Shown in pieces: positions 1-5,534 of a stretch of 5,654 nt of DNA. The position numbers and the translations under genes are program-made. Numbering within the stretch: position 1 is the stretch's first letter; every line of letters begins with the position of its first letter. Source of the stretch: JAPHTQ01 sp050287105 (GTDB taxonomy: Bacteria > Pseudomonadota > Gammaproteobacteria > Thiohalomonadales > Thiohalomonadaceae); the NCBI GenBank assembly GCA_050287105.1, contig JBNKBG010000103.1, positions 1 through 5,654 of the forward strand, read 5' to 3'. A model generated the notes under the pieces. The model made no database searches and was not told where the DNA came from. It was given only the letters and a program-made list of their open reading frames with translations.

Positions 1-3
1 TCC

Positions 4-555
4 ATGCCTTACACCAAAGAGCACAAAGACCGCAGCCGTGAGCGAATCCTGCAAAGTGCCGCACGCCTGTTTCCTCGCTTCGGTTACGATGCAGTCTCCA
101 TCGACCAGTTGATGCAGGATGCAGGACTGACCCGGGGGGCTTTCTATGCCCACTTCAGCAACAAGGCCGAGGTCTATGCCGAAGCCATTATCTACACTGC
201 ACTTAACAGCGCATTTCACCTGGCGGAAGATGACGACGATTGGCTGATGAAATCCGTTGATGCCTACCTCAGTCGGGAGCATATCGATGACAGGGATTTT
301 CCCTGTCCACTCGCTTTCCTTGTTACTGACGTTAACCGGCGTGACGATGCAATACGTAGCACCTATACCCGAGTGTACAAGAGCCTTAATCGTTTGCTCG
401 GTAAGGGGACGAAAGATATGGATTCGGTGATGGCGGCCACCGCGATGATGATCGGTGGGGTGGCAGTGGCACGTGCGTTGAACGATCGGCGTACCTCCGA
501 CAAACTGCTGGCAACCTGCCGTGAAACGGTCAAAGGTTTATTGCGGGCAGGCTAG
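4..555 (+). CDS. TetR/AcrR-family transcriptional repressor
   Basis: This 183-residue protein is a cytoplasmic DNA-binding repressor of the TetR family. Residues about 10-57 form the N-terminal three-helix DNA-binding domain. They include the typical first helix (RERILQSAARLF), the I33-to-A40 helix and the recognition segment GLTRGAFYAHF (41-51), followed by the usual N-K-E positions. The rest is helical and would form the ligand and dimer domain. It contains a FPCPLAFLVTDV segment (99-110) like the GCPxAALxxDV segment of one common TetR subgroup. The ligand cannot be read from the sequence. The ATG at 4 gives the usual MPYTKEHKxRSRERIL start; its ribosome binding site lies outside the window. 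A perfect 19-bp palindrome begins at its stop codon. TetR genes usually control a neighbour, so candidate targets are the cyclase downstream or a gene lying off the left edge. Family is certain; target is unknown. Confidence 0.93.
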   Translation: MPYTKEHKDRSRERILQSAARLFPRFGYDAVSIDQLMQDAGLTRGAFYAHFSNKAEVYAEAIIYTALNSAFHLAEDDDDWLMKSVDAYLSREHIDDRDFPCPLAFLVTDVNRRDDAIRSTYTRVYKSLNRLLGKGTKDMDSVMAATAMMIGGVAVARALNDRRTSDKLLATCRETVKGLLRAG

Positions 556-571
556 TACCTAATTGGTACTA
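553..571. repeat. Perfect 7-bp inverted repeat overlapping the TetR stop codon
   Basis: TAGTACC and GGTACTA flank a 5-nt spacer (TAATT), making a 19-bp dyad that starts at the TAG stop codon of the repressor gene. No T-run follows, so it is a poor intrinsic terminator. Its length and symmetry suit a dimeric repressor site. Related half-sites (GTACC or GGTAC) recur at 715-719 and 741-745 in the same gap. An operator role is inferred, not shown. Confidence 0.45.
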
Positions 572-790
572 TGCATGACTGTTGCGGCATTCGATTTTGA
601 GTGGGTGACTATACTCAGCATATGCAGCGTCTTTTCATGTAAGTGGCGAGACGCATCTCCGTGTGAGCATAGTAATAGTTGGTAAATAACACTGTATGCG
701 CTACAGGAATTAAAGGTACATCGGGGGGAGTGTGAATAAAGTACCTGAGATCATCAGAGATTTTTTGCCTTGCCGACTGGGAAGATGGTA
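556..790. other. Regulatory gap between the TetR gene and the diguanylate cyclase
   Basis: This 235-nt non-coding stretch contains the tail of the 19-bp palindrome at 553-571. It also has a 5-bp dyad TGAGT-N10-ACTCA at 598-617 that encloses a TATACT hexamer (610-615), and a spaced dyad AGGTAC (714-719) / GTACCT (741-746). A purine block, GGGGGGAG, lies at 723-730. No convincing -35 box sits at the right distance from TATACT, so I do not call a promoter. I looked for the conserved blocks of the c-di-GMP-I riboswitch and for a sigma-54 GG-N10-GC element and saw neither. A possible 19-codon leader reading frame occupies 732-791. Confidence 0.5.
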
Positions 791-791
791 A
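732..791 (+). CDS. Possible 19-codon leader peptide overlapping the cyclase start
   Basis: A GTG at 732 opens a frame of 19 codons (MNKVPEIIRDFLPCRLGRW). Its TAA stop at 789-791 overlaps the ATG at 791 as TAATG, the classic arrangement for translational coupling. A G-rich block (723-730) lies directly upstream, although its GGAG core is only 1 nt from the GTG; the preceding Gs would give about 5 nt. The peptide has no recognised homology, and no run of one amino acid that would suggest attenuation. A chance frame is quite possible. Confidence 0.25.
   Translation: MNKVPEIIRDFLPCRLGRW
779..784 (+). promoter_or_regulatory. Ribosome binding site that favours the ATG at 791
   Basis: GGGAAG ends 6 nt before the ATG at 791. 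It abuts the ATG at 785 with no spacing and lies inside the frame starting at TTG 770, so it supports 791 as the start. The match to the Shine-Dalgarno consensus is only fair. Confidence 0.45.
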
Positions 792-2749
792 TGAGTAAGT
801 ACAAGTTCACCGATCTGGTTGATATCGATGAATTCTCGCTATTGCTGGAGAACTTTTACAAGGCAACGGGTATTCCCAACGGTATCGTGGGGATGGATGG
901 TGAGTTAATCAGTCAGGCGGGATGGACCGATGCCTGTAACACTTTTCATCGGGGACACCCCGAATCTCGCCGACGCTGCGAGCAGAGCAATCTGGAATTG
1001 ATGCAGGGGTTAACGGTTGCTGAAGCCTCCGGTGCCCTGTGTATGAATGGCCTGATCGATTACGCCACACCGGTGGTTATCGAAGGGCGCCAACTGGCGA
1101 CCCTGTTTCTGGGGCAGGTACTGAATGCAGCGCCGGATATGGCGTTTTTTCGCAAGCAGGCGTCGACGCTTGGTTATGACGAAGCGGCCTATCTGGAAGC
1201 CATTCGCGCGGTACCTGTGGTGCCCCAGGAGCGAATGGAAGCACTCATGGCGTGCGCAGTGGGTATGGCGCAGATGCTGGCAGGCAGCGGTCTGGCCAGA
1301 ATGCATCAGAACCTGCTCGAACGTGATCTGAACAGAAGCACCGAGAAACGAATTCAACTTGAAGATATTCTGGACGCTTCACCCATCGGGATCGGTTGGT
1401 CCGATGTAAGCGGAAAGATTGAATACATCAACCGCCAGTTCACGCGGTTGTTTGGTTACACCCTGGATGATCTGCCGGATGTGCATACCTGGTATCACAA
1501 GGCCTACCCGAACGCACATTACCGAAAAAGCGAAATTGAGCCATGGGAGAAAGCCGTGGCATTGGCGCGTCATACCGGCGCGACCCCTCCTGAACTCGAA
1601 GTGAGTGTGACCTGCAAGGATGGGACGGAGCGGCGTGTGCTTATCCGTGTCTCCTGGGTGGGTGAAAAGCGGTTGGTCAATTTCAGCGACATGACCGAAC
1701 ACTGGCAAAGCGAACTGCGCAACCGGGCGCATGATGTAATGTTGGAGATGGTGGCAAAGGGCGCGGCGTTGACCGATATCCTGCATGCTATTGTGCGTAC
1801 CATTGAGGCCGAAGCCCCCATGACCCGCTGCAGCATTTTATTGCTTGATGACGACGGTCAGCACTTGAAGACAGGGGCCTCGCCCAGTCTTCCCGAATTT
1901 TATAACCAGGCGATCGATGGCATAAAAATCGGTGTTGGCGTCGGTTCTTGCGGCACCGCCGCCTATCTTGGTGAACGTGTTGTTGTTGAGGATATTAATA
2001 CTCATGAGTACTGGCGACCCTATGTCGAATTGGCGCAACGCGCCGGGTTGGGGGCCTGCTGGTCTGAGCCGATACTCTCTACAGCTGGCAAGGTGTTAGG
2101 CACCTTTGCCATCTATCATGCACAACCGACGAAACCAATGTTGGAGGATTTTGAGCGTATCAGTTTTGCCGCAAACCTGGCCGCGATCGCCATCGAAAAC
2201 AGAAATGCCCATCTGGAGCTGGAGCGTCAGGCCTATTTCGATTACCTGACCGGCCTGGCCAATCGACGCCACTTCATTGAATTGGCAGAGGTGGAAATAT
2301 CTCGCTTCAATCGTTATGAAGGGGAACTCTCCCTGTTCATGTTCGACATCGATCACTTTAAGCAGGTGAACGATGCTCATGGTCATAATGTTGGTGATCG
2401 TGTGCTGCAAAAGATCGGCGATACCTGTCGCAAGATCCTGCGCGAGGTCGACATCGTTGGTCGCATCGGCGGTGAAGAGTTTGCTGTTTTGCTGCCACAC
2501 ACCGACCGGGAACGCGCCGTCGTTGTTGCCGAACGTTTACGCATGGCGATTGCAGAGGCAAAAGTGGAACTGCAGCATGACGGGCAATCGCTGAGTGTTA
2601 CGGCTTCATTTGGCCTGGTAGTGGCGAATGATCAACGCTGTAATATTGATGAGTTGCTGATTCAGGCCGATGCCGCGCTATATCTGGCAAAGGCATCCGG
2701 ACGGAACCGGGTGTGTACCTCTGAGGCACCGGAAATTCCCTGTCAGTGA
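791..2749 (+). CDS. Diguanylate cyclase with PocR, PAS and GAF sensory domains
   Basis: This 652-residue protein should make cyclic di-GMP from two GTP molecules. From the ATG at 791, residues about 8-168 are a PocR ligand-binding domain, with CNTFHRGHPESRRRC (C49 to C63) and C84 in the LCMNGLIDYATP segment. A PAS domain follows (about 188-303), then GAF (about 318-471) and GGDEF (about 480-640). The GGDEF domain looks active: DYLTGLANRR at 484-493, FDIDHFKQVND with metal and guanine ligands D519, N527 and D536, and an intact GGEEF signature at 560-564. R551 and D554, five residues before GGEEF, form the RxxD inhibitory site for product feedback. There is no signal peptide or membrane segment, so it is cytosolic. 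The ATG at 791 is preferred because GGGAAG lies 6 nt upstream; TTG 770 and ATG 785 are in-frame alternatives. No EAL or HD-GYP domain is present. The PocR ligand is unknown. Confidence 0.94.
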   Translation: MSKYKFTDLVDIDEFSLLLENFYKATGIPNGIVGMDGELISQAGWTDACNTFHRGHPESRRRCEQSNLELMQGLTVAEASGALCMNGLIDYATPVVIEGRQLATLFLGQVLNAAPDMAFFRKQASTLGYDEAAYLEAIRAVPVVPQERMEALMACAVGMAQMLAGSGLARMHQNLLERDLNRSTEKRIQLEDILDASPIGIGWSDVSGKIEYINRQFTRLFGYTLDDLPDVHTWYHKAYPNAHYRKSEIEPWEKAVALARHTGATPPELEVSVTCKDGTERRVLIRVSWVGEKRLVNFSDMTEHWQSELRNRAHDVMLEMVAKGAALTDILHAIVRTIEAEAPMTRCSILLLDDDGQHLKTGASPSLPEFYNQAIDGIKIGVGVGSCGTAAYLGERVVVEDINTHEYWRPYVELAQRAGLGACWSEPILSTAGKVLGTFAIYHAQPTKPMLEDFERISFAANLAAIAIENRNAHLELERQAYFDYLTGLANRRHFIELAEVEISRFNRYEGELSLFMFDIDHFKQVNDAHGHNVGDRVLQKIGDTCRKILREVDIVGRIGGEEFAVLLPHTDRERAVVVAERLRMAIAEAKVELQHDGQSLSVTASFGLVVANDQRCNIDELLIQADAALYLAKASGRNRVCTSEAPEIPCQ

Positions 2750-2985
2750 CTTGGTGTTGCATTGGTTGAAGTTAGGCGATTGGTCGTGTTTGGCGAATGC
2801 CTGGGTCAGAGATAAGTATCATGAGATTGGCTCACAAACGTTGCCAGGTGGACTATATTGCATAGAGTCAACTGAGGTGATGTCTCTTCACATTATCCAG
2901 TAGCGCCTTTCCGCGTTACCAAGAGACAGTCCCGTTCGCTGAGAGCGCCTTCAATTGGCCACAAACTGCCTATAGGGGAATATAA
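2750..2985. other. Gap between the cyclase and the small STAS-like gene
   Basis: This 236-nt stretch holds no convincing gene. An open frame running through 2670-2903 lies mostly over the cyclase end and has no homology I recognise. A weak sigma-70-like pair is present: TTGCCA at 2841-2846 and TAGAGT at 2863-2868, 16 nt apart, matching 5/6 and 4/6. An 8-bp inverted repeat lies just downstream, TGTCTCTT (2881-2888) and AAGAGACA (2921-2928). AGCGCCTT occurs as a direct repeat at 2902-2909 and 2944-2951. No clear terminator follows the cyclase, so read-through into the small gene is possible. Confidence 0.4.
2841..2868 (+). promoter_or_regulatory. Weak candidate sigma-70 promoter for the small STAS-like gene
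   Basis: TTGCCA (2841-2846) and TAGAGT (2863-2868) are separated by 16 nt. They lie about 120 nt before the start codon at 2986. The match is modest and could be chance in a 236-nt gap. If real, transcription would begin just before the 8-bp inverted repeat at 2881-2928, placing that repeat in the 5' untranslated leader. Confidence 0.25.
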
Positions 2986-3363
2986 ATGAATTCACCATTC
3001 ACCATTGAATACATCAAGGATGGTAATTACATTCTGGTTCGCGTTGTCGTTCCGGTTACCCGTGAAGTGGCGGATGAGTTTACGCAAGGTGCAGAGGATG
3101 AGTGTGGACGGATAGGATGCTGTGGCTATCTGGTCGATGCGCGAGGTGTTCAAAATGTCAGTTCGGTGAATGACAATTTTGAGTTTTCTGCCTGGGATAT
3201 GAAGGTAACGGGGGCACAGGCTGAGATGAAGCGGGCAATCTTAATCGATGCGGATGATAATACGCACGATATACCGATACTGGCGATGCGCGAAATGGGA
3301 TACAACGCGAAAGACTTCACCGATGAACAGGAAGCCATAGCCTGGTTAACCGGAGCAAGCTAA
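2986..3363 (+). CDS. Small protein resembling the STAS/SpoIIAA-like family
   Basis: This is a 125-residue, probably cytosolic protein with no signal peptide or membrane segment. Alternating strand and helix segments fit a STAS-like (SpoIIAA-type) fold: an N-terminal strand pair (FTIEYIKDG-NYILVRVVVPV), a helix from T25 to about R42, a strand GYLVDARGV (47-55), then RAILIDADD (83-91) and a final NAKDFTDEQEAIAWL (107-121). The VDARG strand and the closing FTDEQEAIAWL are typical of small bacterial proteins annotated as STAS/SpoIIAA-like. The phosphorylatable serine segment of true anti-anti-sigma factors is not evident, so a partner-switch role should not be assumed. A good ribosome binding site, AGGGGA (2974-2979), lies 6 nt before the ATG. 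It follows the cyclase in the same direction after 236 nt and ends at a strong terminator. A link with c-di-GMP signalling is inference from position only. Family call is by pattern and moderately secure. Confidence 0.7.
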   Translation: MNSPFTIEYIKDGNYILVRVVVPVTREVADEFTQGAEDECGRIGCCGYLVDARGVQNVSSVNDNFEFSAWDMKVTGAQAEMKRAILIDADDNTHDIPILAMREMGYNAKDFTDEQEAIAWLTGAS

Positions 3364-3399
3364 GTCGAGCTGTTCAGTCGACTAGTGATAACAGCACAA

Positions 3400-3426
3400 A
3401 AAAGGGGCGCTTTTAGCGCCCCTTTT
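3400..3426. terminator. Bidirectional intrinsic terminator between convergent genes
   Basis: AAAAGGGGCGCT (3400-3411) pairs perfectly with AGCGCCCCTTTT (3415-3426) around a 3-nt loop, giving a 12-bp GC-rich stem. On the + strand it is followed by TTTTCATTTT. On the - strand the stem runs into six Ts before GTGC. It therefore serves the small gene ending at 3363 and the lipoprotein gene ending at 3432. Confidence 0.93.
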
Positions 3427-3431
3427 CATTT

Positions 3432-4382
3432 TCAGGAGTAACCCGCGATTCGGGCCAACACCCACCAGAAGGCAAATGCTTTGCGGTTGGCGGTGATGTG
3501 CTGGGTGTTATGCGCTCCAGGTGTGGCAGAACCACCGGGTGCGTCCTTGTTCTCATACCAGTAGGTTCCCGCCGGGCTATGGCTTGCCTGCCAGTCTTCA
3601 TAGAAGTTACCGCTATAAGTTGCTGAATCCCCGTTGTCCCCGGCATCTTCATAGTAGGTACCGTCCATGGCGTGGGTGTCGATGGAGTAGTAATCGATGC
3701 AGAAGTAGTGGTGGGTATTGCAATAGTCGGTGATCAGGGCGGCCTGCTCACGCGGGTTGCCCGTACCGGTGTTTGAGCTGGCTACCGCGTGACCTGTCAT
3801 GAAGATGAAGGTTACCGCATTGACGCGCTGACCGATGCCGGTGCCAATCTTGCTGCCACCTGGACCGTATTCGTTGATCAGCGTCTGCATGGAACTCAGA
3901 TAATTGCTGACCGAGTGACCGGTGATGTCGCACCAGGACCACATCATGACATTGATGGCCGCGTTGGCCGGATCGTCAAGGTAGTTTCGGATCTGGCTGA
4001 TCCAGGCACCCCAGTCGGCATCGGCGGTCGACAGATCTGGATAGGCGCCGCCGATGTCCTGATCGCGGAAATCAAGTTTGCCAGATTCGGCTGAGGTAGA
4101 AATACCAAAGCGTGTTGCGTCACCGGTTTTGTAATCGGGCAGGCCGTAGGCACCGTAACTGATATGGGTTCCGTGAGAGGTGTGGTTGTAGGCCACGTGC
4201 AGAGTTGTACGTGCGGTATTGATATGGCTGTCAGGGATGGCCCGCAGGGCAGATTCGGTTGCTACCTGATAATCCGCGACGTACGCCGATGAGCTGCTTA
4301 CGCCACCCCCGGAGCCACCACCGCAGGCGGCGATAAATAGGGGAAACAAAAGGGCCAGGAATAGAGGGGAACGTAAAGTCAT
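3432..4382 (-). CDS. Uncharacterised secreted lipoprotein with HTSHG and WSWCDITGH motifs
   Basis: This 316-residue protein has a lipoprotein signal peptide: MTLRS, a hydrophobic stretch, then a lipobox IAAC with the lipidated C20. A flexible GGGSGGGVSSSS linker follows. No aspartate sits at the +2 position, so outer-membrane sorting is expected in a Gram-negative cell. The mature part has HTSHGTHISYG (67-77), MMWSWCDITGH (146-156), FIFMTGHA (192-199), aromatic- and acid-rich segments around 228-277, and a closing NRKAFAFWWVLARIAGYS (299-316). I recall the same layout in a family of bacterial proteins of unknown function. The strand-then-TGHA and conserved His residues could suit an SGNH-like hydrolase, but no GDSL block is visible, so no activity is assigned. 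The start at 4382 is chosen over the in-frame ATG at 4412 because GGGAGG lies 5 nt upstream and the shorter form has a normal signal peptide. It follows the GlxA-type regulator on the same strand after 89 nt. Confidence 0.85.
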   Translation of the reverse strand: MTLRSPLFLALLFPLFIAACGGGSGGGVSSSSAYVADYQVATESALRAIPDSHINTARTTLHVAYNHTSHGTHISYGAYGLPDYKTGDATRFGISTSAESGKLDFRDQDIGGAYPDLSTADADWGAWISQIRNYLDDPANAAINVMMWSWCDITGHSVSNYLSSMQTLINEYGPGGSKIGTGIGQRVNAVTFIFMTGHAVASSNTGTGNPREQAALITDYCNTHHYFCIDYYSIDTHAMDGTYYEDAGDNGDSATYSGNFYEDWQASHSPAGTYWYENKDAPGGSATPGAHNTQHITANRKAFAFWWVLARIAGYS

Positions 4383-4387
4383 GGGGG

Positions 4388-4393
4388 CCTCCC
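4388..4393 (-). promoter_or_regulatory. Ribosome binding site fixing the lipoprotein start
   Basis: Read on the - strand this is GGGAGG, separated from the ATG at 4382 by five Cs. The alternative ATG at 4412 has no purine-rich stretch upstream, so this site decides the start. Confidence 0.75.
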
Positions 4394-4404
4394 GCACAGG
4401 GTTA

Positions 4405-4429
4405 ATAACCATCTTGAAATTATGGTTAT
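4405..4429. repeat. 8-bp inverted repeat upstream of the lipoprotein gene
   Basis: ATAACCAT (4405-4412) and ATGGTTAT (4422-4429) are perfect inverted copies with a 9-nt spacer. A second short dyad, GGTTA-A-TAACC, overlaps its left edge (4400-4410). The repeat lies in the 89-nt gap between the GlxA-type regulator and the lipoprotein gene, and overlaps the candidate -10 box. It is placed like an operator; an mRNA hairpin is the alternative. Confidence 0.5.
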
Positions 4430-4452
4430 ATCTCAGAAAAGCCCGATTTCAG
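4425..4452 (-). promoter_or_regulatory. Weak candidate promoter for the lipoprotein gene
   Basis: On the - strand, CTGAAA (4452-4447) and TATAAC (4430-4425) are 16 nt apart, matching the sigma-70 -35 and -10 consensus at 4/6 and 5/6. The -10 box overlaps one arm of the inverted repeat at 4405-4429, so a protein bound there could block or modulate initiation. This is a consensus match only. Confidence 0.3.
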
Positions 4453-4471
4453 GTGTGATATGCGTCCGTTT

Positions 4472-5443
4472 TCAGACATTTTCCCTGTTGCGGAAGCGTT
4501 TTCGATACTCTGCCGGGGAGAGACCGGTCTGGCGAGTAAAGAGGAGGCGAAACGAGGAGAGATCCGTGTAGCCGACACTGGCGGCGATCTGCTCGACACT
4601 GCGGTTGCTGGTCTCCAGCAATGCCTTGGCCCGATCCACGCGCAATGCCTGGAGGTAGGCCAGTGGGGTCTCGCCGGTGGCATTGCGGAAACGGCGATGC
4701 AGGGTGCGGTAACTGACATGCAACCGGGCAGCCAGCTCAGAGGCGGAAAACGTTTCCTGTAGCCGCTGTTCCATCTGTTCGACGGCTGCGGCCACCAGTG
4801 GATCGGTAAAATCGCGTTGTAAGGTGACAAAGGCCTGCTGTGAGGTATTGCCCTCATCCACCAGCATAATGGCTGCAACCTGGCGTGCCGCGGCGTGGCC
4901 GATGAGTCGCCGCAGTATTTGCAGCGAGAGCAGGGCGTGGGCGGTCATCGCCCCGGCGGTAAGCAGGTTGCCGTCCTCCACAAGTGCCTTTGCCGCATCG
5001 AGCTGGACTTTGGGATAACGTATCCGGAACGCGTCACGCAACCACCAGGTGGTGGTGGCGGCATGCCCGTCCAGCAAGCCACTCTCCGCCAGGACGAAGG
5101 TGCCGTAACAACTGGCGGCAATCAGCGTCGTGGGCGGCAGGGTTTTCAGCAGAGTGATGACCGGTTGCCAGGAACTCTCCAGCCGCTGGAATAATTCCGC
5201 GGGATCTCGGGCGAAAAAACCGGGCAGGATCACCGCATCGAAGTCGCTAAGCTGCTGCGGCAATCGTTTGGTTTCGAGCGATAGTCCGTCCGCGAGTGCC
5301 AGCCGACCGCCCTTGGCGCCGAAGCATTCGAGGTGCAGATCGGCATCGGCAACAAAACGTGCCGCGATCCTGAACATGTCGAGGGTGGCGGTAACGCTGG
5401 ATGGTGTGGCGCCGGGTTCCAGCAGCATGGCGATTTTAGGCAT
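4472..5443 (-). CDS. GlxA-family transcriptional regulator (DJ-1/PfpI plus AraC HTH)
   Basis: This 323-residue regulator joins an N-terminal DJ-1/PfpI-like domain (about 2-185) to a C-terminal AraC/XylS DNA-binding domain (about 215-320), the full length and order of the GlxA family. The N-terminal domain opens PKIAMLLEPGATPSSV, has a FDAVILPGFF strand (68-77), and the nucleophile-elbow segment AASCYGTFVLAESGLLDG (109-126) with C112. It then reads ATTTWW where many relatives have ATTHW. In these regulators the domain is thought to sense a ligand, not to act as an amidase. The two AraC helix-turn-helix units are at about 233-252 (SASELAARLHVSYRTLHRRF) and 282-302 (SVEQIAASVGYTDLSSFRLLF), followed by TGLSPAEYRKRF. 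ATG 5443 is preferred; an in-frame GTG at 5455 lacks an upstream ribosome binding site. It is divergent from the exported protein gene at 5535, a probable target, and upstream of the lipoprotein gene. Confidence 0.93.
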   Translation of the reverse strand: MPKIAMLLEPGATPSSVTATLDMFRIAARFVADADLHLECFGAKGGRLALADGLSLETKRLPQQLSDFDAVILPGFFARDPAELFQRLESSWQPVITLLKTLPPTTLIAASCYGTFVLAESGLLDGHAATTTWWLRDAFRIRYPKVQLDAAKALVEDGNLLTAGAMTAHALLSLQILRRLIGHAAARQVAAIMLVDEGNTSQQAFVTLQRDFTDPLVAAAVEQMEQRLQETFSASELAARLHVSYRTLHRRFRNATGETPLAYLQALRVDRAKALLETSNRSVEQIAASVGYTDLSSFRLLFTRQTGLSPAEYRKRFRNRENV

Positions 5444-5476
5444 GGCAGATCTCACATAGTAAACGTCAATTCTGCC
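5444..5476. repeat. Spaced 6-bp dyad in front of the GlxA-type regulator
   Basis: GGCAGA (5444-5449) and TCTGCC (5471-5476) are inverted copies 21 nt apart, in the 91-nt gap shared by the divergent regulator and the exported-protein gene. The position suits a regulatory site, but the arms are short and chance is plausible. I see no convincing promoter boxes in this gap on either strand. Confidence 0.25.
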
Positions 5477-5500
5477 ACTACGGCGCAGGGCGCTTCAAGG

Positions 5501-5532
5501 CGATGCTCTCCACTCCCAATACGGAGAGATCG
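5501..5532 (+). promoter_or_regulatory. Hairpin that would hide the ribosome binding site of the 5535 gene
   Basis: CGATGCTCTCC (5501-5511) can pair with GGAGAGATCG (5523-5532) over 10 bp with one bulged G (5505) and an 11-nt loop. The Shine-Dalgarno sequence GGAGA (5523-5527) lies entirely in the 3' arm and the ATG is 2 nt beyond the stem. Folding in the mRNA would restrict ribosome access. The same dyad could instead be a DNA operator. Confidence 0.45.
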
Positions 5533-5534
5533 TT

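Noticed and set aside
597..615. TTGAGT and TATACT as a sigma-70 promoter
   Set aside because: The hexamers are only 7 nt apart, far below the workable 15-19 nt, and no better -35 box sits at the proper distance.
556..790. Cyclic-di-GMP riboswitch before the cyclase
   Set aside because: The gap is long enough, but I do not find the conserved sequence blocks of the known classes. A covariance search would settle it.
1379..1786. 135-codon open frame on the - strand inside the cyclase
   Set aside because: It lies opposite the PAS domain coding region, has no ribosome binding site or recognisable domain, and the cyclase frame is unambiguous.
2096..2500. 134-codon open frame on the - strand inside the cyclase
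   Set aside because: It is antisense to the GAF/GGDEF coding sequence and has no recognisable domain.
2670..2903. 77-codon open frame across the cyclase end and the following gap
   Set aside because: Its first third overlaps the GGDEF coding region, the remainder is compositionally odd, and no ribosome binding site precedes it.
3364..3382. Short hairpin GTCGA...TCGAC after the STAS-like gene
   Set aside because: Only five firm pairs and no T-run. The perfect 12-bp terminator right after it explains transcription end.
3789..4094. 101-codon open frame on the + strand
   Set aside because: It is antisense to the lipoprotein gene with no homology and no clear ribosome binding site.
4426..4878. 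150-codon open frame on the - strand
   Set aside because: It overlaps the AraC part of the GlxA-type regulator in another frame. Its translation is rich in Pro, Trp and Arg with no domain, while the regulator frame shows two clear helix-turn-helix units.
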